From NCBI GenBank assembly GCA_023433835.1, contig JAEYTW010000412.1:1-18062 (forward strand): a DNA stretch of 18,062 nt, given 5' to 3'. Made by a program: the position numbers and the translations under genes. Positions 14,924 through 18,062 of the stretch are shown in pieces; position 1 is the first letter of the stretch; every line of letters starts with the position of its first letter. Below the pieces are notes generated by a model that was not told the origin of the DNA, did no database searches, and saw only the letters and a program-made list of their open reading frames with translations. The DNA comes from Pseudomonadota bacterium. GTDB lineage: Bacteria > Pseudomonadota > Alphaproteobacteria > Ferrovibrionales > Ferrovibrionaceae.

Positions 14924-15610
14924 ATGCCGCTAGTTCTTCGCTGTCTCCTGTTGATTTCCCTCAGTCTTTTCGGCCTTTCCGCCCGGGCCGAGGACCGCGC
15001 GCCGGTCGATCTCGCCCTGGTGCTGGCCGCCGACTGCTCCGGCTCGGTCACCGCGCACGGCTACCGGCTGCAACAGCAGGGTTACGCCGATGCCTTCCGC
15101 GATCCCAAGGTGGTCAAGGCGATCCTGTCGGGCCTGCATGGCGGCATCGCCGTCACCTATTTCCAGTGGTCGGGCCCGGCCCTGCAGAACCAGATGGTGA
15201 CCTGGACGGTCCTGCGCAGCCAGGCCGATATCCTGGCCTTCGCCGATCTGCTGGCCAAGGCGCCGCGCACGATCTACGGCGGCGGCACCTCGGTCAGCGG
15301 CGCGATCGATTTCGGCAAGCATCTGCTGGGCCAGGTGCCGGTCGAGGCGATGCGGCTGGTGATCGACGTGTCGGGCGACGGGCGCACCAACAACGGCCGG
15401 CCGGCCGCGCCGGCGCGCGACGAGGCGGTGGCGGCCGGCATCACCATCAACGGCCTGCCGATCCTGAACCAGGAACCCGACATCGACCGCTATTACCAGG
15501 ACGAGGTGATCGGCGGCCCCGGCGCCTTCATGATCCCGGCCCGCGACTTCGAGGCGTTCGGCGAGGCGATCCGGCAGAAGCTGATCCTGGAAATCGCCGC
15601 GCTGAAGTGA
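14924..15610 (+). CDS. Exported DUF1194 protein with von Willebrand A-like fold and MIDAS motif
   Basis: The 228-residue product has a signal peptide (MPLVLRCLLLISLSLFGLSARA, cleavage near ARA-ED) and so should act in the periplasm or outside the cell. The mature protein begins PVDLALVLAADCSGSV, with a DxSxS metal-ion-dependent adhesion site at Asp37-Ser39-Ser41. It continues with the threonine loop YGGGTSVSGAIDFG and the acidic strand MRLVIDVSGDGRTNNG. These are the three MIDAS parts of a vWA domain. DUF1194 proteins are common in alphaproteobacteria and have no established role as far as I know. ATG 14924 is chosen; AGGGGG lies 11 bases upstream. The TTG at 14915 would be too close to it. 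The M20 hydrolase follows after 13 bp. Confidence 0.88.
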   Translation: MPLVLRCLLLISLSLFGLSARAEDRAPVDLALVLAADCSGSVTAHGYRLQQQGYADAFRDPKVVKAILSGLHGGIAVTYFQWSGPALQNQMVTWTVLRSQADILAFADLLAKAPRTIYGGGTSVSGAIDFGKHLLGQVPVEAMRLVIDVSGDGRTNNGRPAAPARDEAVAAGITINGLPILNQEPDIDRYYQDEVIGGPGAFMIPARDFEAFGEAIRQKLILEIAALK

Positions 15611-15623
15611 CAGACTCCGGCGC

Positions 15624-16820
15624 ATGACCGACAAGATTCCCGCCGCCCTGCGCGGCCGCGAGGCCGAGCTGGTCGCGATTCGCCGCGACCTGCATCGCCA
15701 CCCCGAAACCGCCTTCGAGGAACGCCGTACCGCCGACGTGGTGGCCGAGCGGCTGACCGCCTGGGGCATCCCGATCGACCGTGGCCTCGCCCGCACCGGC
15801 GTGGTCGGCACGCTGGTCGGCAACCGGCCGGGCCAGCGCGCCATAGCCTTGCGTGCCGACATGGATGCGCTGAACCTGCAGGAAAAGAACGAGTTCGACT
15901 ATCGCTCGGTCCATGACGGCAAGATGCATGCCTGCGGCCATGACGGGCATACCGCGATGCTGCTCGGCGCCGCGCAGTACCTGGCTGCCCATCGCGACTT
16001 CGCCGGCACCGTGCATTTCATCTTCCAGCCGGCCGAGGAAGGCGAGGGCGGGGCGCGGGTGATGATGGAGGAAGGGCTGTTCGACCGCTTCCCCTGCGAC
16101 GCGGTCTACGGCATGCACAACATGCCTGGAATTCCGGCCGGCACCTTCGCCATCCGCCCCGGCGCGATGATGGCGGCCTCCGATACCTGGACCGTCAGGT
16201 TCACCGGCACCGGCGGCCATGGCTCGGCGCCCGAGCGCGGCACCGACCCGACCGTGCCGATGGCGAACTTCATCACCGCGATGCAGACCATCGTCGCCCG
16301 CAACGTCACGCCGTTCGAGGCCGCGGTGCTGTCGGTCGGCCATATCCACGGCGGGGCCTGGGGTTCGCCCAACGTCATCCCGTCCGAGGTGGTGGTGCGC
16401 GGCACCGCGCGCAGCTATACGCCGGCCACCCGCGACCTGCTTGAGCGCAGGCTGGGCGAACTGGCCCAGGGCATCGCCACCGCCCATGGCTGCGGCGCCG
16501 ACTTTCACTACCTGCGCCGCTATCCGCCGCTGATCAACGCCGCCGACCAGACCGCGATCGCGCTGGCCGCCGCCGCGGCGACGGTGGGCGACGGGCTCGT
16601 CAACGGCGACACGCCGAAGCTGGCCGGCGCCGAGGATTTCGCCTTCATGCTGGAAAAGAAGCCCGGCGCCTACATCCTGCTCGGCAATGGCGGCGACGGC
16701 TCGGCCGGCGGCTGCCACTACGTCCACACGCCGCATTACGACTTCAACGATACGGTGCTGACGACGGGCTCGGCCTACTGGGTCAACCTCGTGGCGCAGG
16801 AGCTGGGTTCGGCCGCCTGA
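15624..16820 (+). CDS. M20-family amidohydrolase (hippurate hydrolase / N-acyl-amino-acid amidohydrolase type)
   Basis: A 398-residue cytoplasmic metal-dependent hydrolase that should cleave the amide bond of N-acyl amino acids or related compounds. The metal-site motifs are in order: MHACGHDGHTAM (101-112; Cys104, His106), FQPAEEGEGGA (135-144; Glu138/Glu139), MHN (His165), and the C-terminal VHTPHYDFND with His368. The dimerisation domain contains GTGGHGSAPERGTDP and GGAWGSPNVIPSEVVVRGTAR. Length is usual for the family. No clear ribosome site precedes the ATG at 15624; the 13-bp gap suggests readthrough or coupling from the DUF1194 gene. Its last 46 bases overlap the 3' end of the convergent LysR gene. 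The substrate is not determinable. Confidence 0.94.
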   Translation: MTDKIPAALRGREAELVAIRRDLHRHPETAFEERRTADVVAERLTAWGIPIDRGLARTGVVGTLVGNRPGQRAIALRADMDALNLQEKNEFDYRSVHDGKMHACGHDGHTAMLLGAAQYLAAHRDFAGTVHFIFQPAEEGEGGARVMMEEGLFDRFPCDAVYGMHNMPGIPAGTFAIRPGAMMAASDTWTVRFTGTGGHGSAPERGTDPTVPMANFITAMQTIVARNVTPFEAAVLSVGHIHGGAWGSPNVIPSEVVVRGTARSYTPATRDLLERRLGELAQGIATAHGCGADFHYLRRYPPLINAADQTAIALAAAAATVGDGLVNGDTPKLAGAEDFAFMLEKKPGAYILLGNGGDGSAGGCHYVHTPHYDFNDTVLTTGSAYWVNLVAQELGSAA

Positions 16821-17710
16821 CCGAGGAATAACCCGCGCGCCTCGCGCACTTCCTGGGCGATGAAATCAGATGTCGCCCGGATCTGCGCGAGATCGTGCAG
16901 GTCGGCATGGGTGATCAGCCAGAAGCTGCGGGTCAGCCGCACCGTCTCGGCCAGCACCGGGCGCAGGTCGGCGCGGCCGGCCGCCATGAAGCAGGGCAGT
17001 ACGCAGAGCCCGGCGCCCGACGCGGTCGCGGCGAGCTGGGCCAGCAGGTTCGACGAGCGCAAGGTGGCCTTCAGCCCCTTGGCGATCAGCGGCAGGTAGT
17101 CGAGCTCGGGCGTGAAGATGTAGTCGTCGACATAACCGATCAGGCGATGGCCGTGCAGGTCGTCGACACCGGCGATCGGCGGATGCCGGTCGAGGTAATC
17201 GGGCGCGGCATAGAGCTGCAGGTGATAGTCGGTCAGCTTGCGGACGTAGAGCCGCCCCTCGGTCGGGCGGCTCAGCCCGATGGCGATGTCGGCCTCGCGT
17301 TTCGACAGGCTGAACACCCGCGGCAGCGCGGCCAGCTCCAGCTGCAGCTCGGGGTGGGCCGAGGCCAGCCGGCCCAGCCGCGGCGCCAGGAAATGGCCGC
17401 CGAACCCTTCCGGCGCGCCGATGCGCACCGTGCCGGCGATGCGCGCCTCGCCGCCGGCGGCGCGGGCGGCGCCAAGGGCTGCGCGCTCGATGGTCTCGGC
17501 CGTCGGGATCAGCCGCTGGCCTGCGGGGGTCAAGAGGTAGCCCTGCGGCCGCCGTTCGAACAGCCGGGCGCCCACCGCCTGTTCCAGCGCCGCGATCCGC
17601 CGCCCCACCGTCGAATGGTCCTGGCCCAGCCGCCGCGCCGCCTCGGTCAGCCGGCCGGCGCGCACCACGGCCAGGAAATAGCGCAGATCGTTCCAGTCCA
17701 GCTCGCGCAC
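16775..17710 (-). CDS. LysR-family transcriptional regulator, probable regulator of mmsA
   Basis: A complete 311-residue LysR protein. The helix-turn-helix lies at about residues 18-45 (LTEAARRLGQDHSTVGRRIAALE), then LFERRPQGYLLTPAGQRL. The QDHSTVGRRI recognition region is typical of the alphaproteobacterial LysR group with WNDLRYFLAV at the start. The effector domain begins GTVRIGAPEGFGGHFLAPRL and includes READIAIGLSRP. The start is GTG at 17708-17710, with GGGAG seven bases upstream; a nearby ATG is out of frame. The C-terminus extends 15 residues into the convergent M20 gene. It is divergent from mmsA across 99 bp, the classic LysR arrangement, so control of mmsA is likely (inference). 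Confidence 0.93.
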   Translation of the reverse strand: MRELDWNDLRYFLAVVRAGRLTEAARRLGQDHSTVGRRIAALEQAVGARLFERRPQGYLLTPAGQRLIPTAETIERAALGAARAAGGEARIAGTVRIGAPEGFGGHFLAPRLGRLASAHPELQLELAALPRVFSLSKREADIAIGLSRPTEGRLYVRKLTDYHLQLYAAPDYLDRHPPIAGVDDLHGHRLIGYVDDYIFTPELDYLPLIAKGLKATLRSSNLLAQLAATASGAGLCVLPCFMAAGRADLRPVLAETVRLTRSFWLITHADLHDLAQIRATSDFIAQEVREARGLFLGQAAEPSSCATRLTQ

Positions 17711-17809
17711 AGGCCGTCTCCCACATCGGTCGTGCAGAATTTCGCATACCCAGCGGGATTACAAGCTGTCAATTGTGCAGAAATATCCAGACACCCAAGG
17801 GCGGAAACC
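17711..17809. promoter_or_regulatory. lysR-mmsA divergent control region with repeated GTGCAGAA
   Basis: GTGCAGAA occurs at 17732-17739 and again at 17775-17782, 43 bp apart, close to four helical turns. The left copy is part of TGCAGAATTTCGCA (17733-17746). This is a near inverted repeat (TGC-A-GAA, T, TTC-GCA) with one extra base and resembles the T-N11-A boxes of LysR proteins. The right copy is followed by an AT-rich stretch (AAATAT). These are good candidates for paired regulator sites. No clear sigma-70 hexamer pair is evident. mmsA has a GG-rich ribosome site (AAGGGCGGAAACC) just before its ATG. Confidence 0.45.
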
Positions 17810-18062
17810 ATGACCAGGCAGATCCATCACATCATCGGCGGCAAGGCGGTTGCCGGCAACTCCGACCGCTCCGGTCCGGTCTACAACCCGTCGACGGGCG
17901 AGGAACAGGCGCGCGTGCCGCTGGCCACCAAGGCGGAGGTCGAGGCCGCGATCGCCGATGCTCAAGGAGCCTTCCCGGGCTGGGCGGCGCAGTCGCCGAT
18001 GGTGCGCGCCCGCGTCATGTTCAAGTTCAAGGAACTGATCGAGAAGCACATGGACGAGCTGG
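17810..18062 (+). CDS. mmsA: CoA-acylating methylmalonate-semialdehyde dehydrogenase, N-terminal part (runs off window)
   Basis: The frame opens at ATG 17810 after a purine-rich ribosome site and stays open to the window edge (84 codons). The product starts MTRQIHHIIGGKAVAGNSD, then VYNPSTGEEQARVPLATKAEV, then RARVMFKFKELIEKHMDEL. This is the N-terminal pattern of CoA-acylating methylmalonate-semialdehyde dehydrogenases (aldehyde dehydrogenase superfamily; MmsA/IolA). The enzyme converts methylmalonate or malonate semialdehyde to propionyl- or acetyl-CoA in valine, beta-alanine or inositol breakdown. The catalytic Cys and cofactor site lie beyond the window (~500 residues expected). The divergent LysR gene is the probable regulator. 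Confidence 0.82.
   Translation, partial: MTRQIHHIIGGKAVAGNSDRSGPVYNPSTGEEQARVPLATKAEVEAAIADAQGAFPGWAAQSPMVRARVMFKFKELIEKHMDEL

Noticed and set aside
13963..15627. 554-codon plus-strand open frame spanning the oxidoreductase and the DUF1194 gene
   Set aside because: It runs antisense to one gene and out of frame with another; no signal or domain is visible.
1..18062. Mobile element, phage, CRISPR, toxin-antitoxin or defence system
   Set aside because: No transposase, integrase, terminal repeats around genes, spaced short repeats, or small paired toxin genes were seen. The DUF188 PIN-like protein lacks an antitoxin-like partner and belongs to a different branch from VapC toxins.
1..18062. tRNA or rRNA genes
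   Set aside because: All gaps between genes are at most about 100 bp and none contains a recognisable TTCGA-type T-loop with a matching acceptor stem.

Overview
The window is GC-rich (roughly two-thirds G+C by eye), gene-dense chromosomal DNA. The protein families and style point to an alphaproteobacterium, perhaps Rhodospirillales-like: a Bcr/CflA transporter starting LRTESLGF, a NodT-type outer-membrane lipoprotein, a CoA-acylating methylmalonate-semialdehyde dehydrogenase, and a DUF1194 protein. This placement is inference from family resemblance; no 16S or marker gene is present. I see no transposase, integrase, phage gene, CRISPR array, tRNA or rRNA.

Left part (1-2460): the 3' part of a GcvA-like LysR regulator runs tail-to-tail into a small VOC/glyoxalase-fold gene. 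That gene is divergent from a Bcr/CflA-type drug exporter of the major facilitator superfamily. The exporter converges on a class A penicillin-binding protein. The 99 bp between these two stop codons are almost entirely filled by two large hairpins, each with a 4-nt one-sided bulge and each overlapping a stop codon. This is the most striking non-coding structure in the window.

Middle part (2458-11919): on the minus strand, a secreted dienelactone-hydrolase-like enzyme is followed 51 bp later by the penicillin-binding protein. Divergent from them is a complete tripartite RND efflux operon in the order outer-membrane factor, periplasmic adaptor, inner-membrane HAE1 pump. The pump gene ends directly against the stop codon of a convergent TetR regulator. 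TetR is divergent from a short-chain dehydrogenase across an AT-rich promoter/operator region.

Right part (12780-18062): a minus-strand three-gene operon encodes a Gfo/Idh/MocA oxidoreductase, a YaiI/YqxD (DUF188) PIN-like protein and a double-VOC protein, coupled through two ATGA stop/start overlaps. Divergent from it is a secreted DUF1194 (von Willebrand A-like) protein with an intact MIDAS motif, followed 13 bp later by an M20 amidohydrolase. The M20 gene overlaps a convergent LysR gene by 46 nt. That LysR gene (GTG start) is divergent from the 5' end of mmsA, which leaves the window.

Overall the window reads as ordinary accessory and housekeeping chromosome: two drug-export systems, cell-wall synthesis, small-molecule oxidoreductases and hydrolases, and three local regulators beside their probable targets. 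I do not find a convincing new defence or mobile system. The points most worth checking are the double bulged palindrome at 2355-2460, the coupled oxidoreductase/PIN-like/VOC operon, the secreted MIDAS protein paired with a peptidase-family hydrolase, and the operator-like repeats in the divergent regions.
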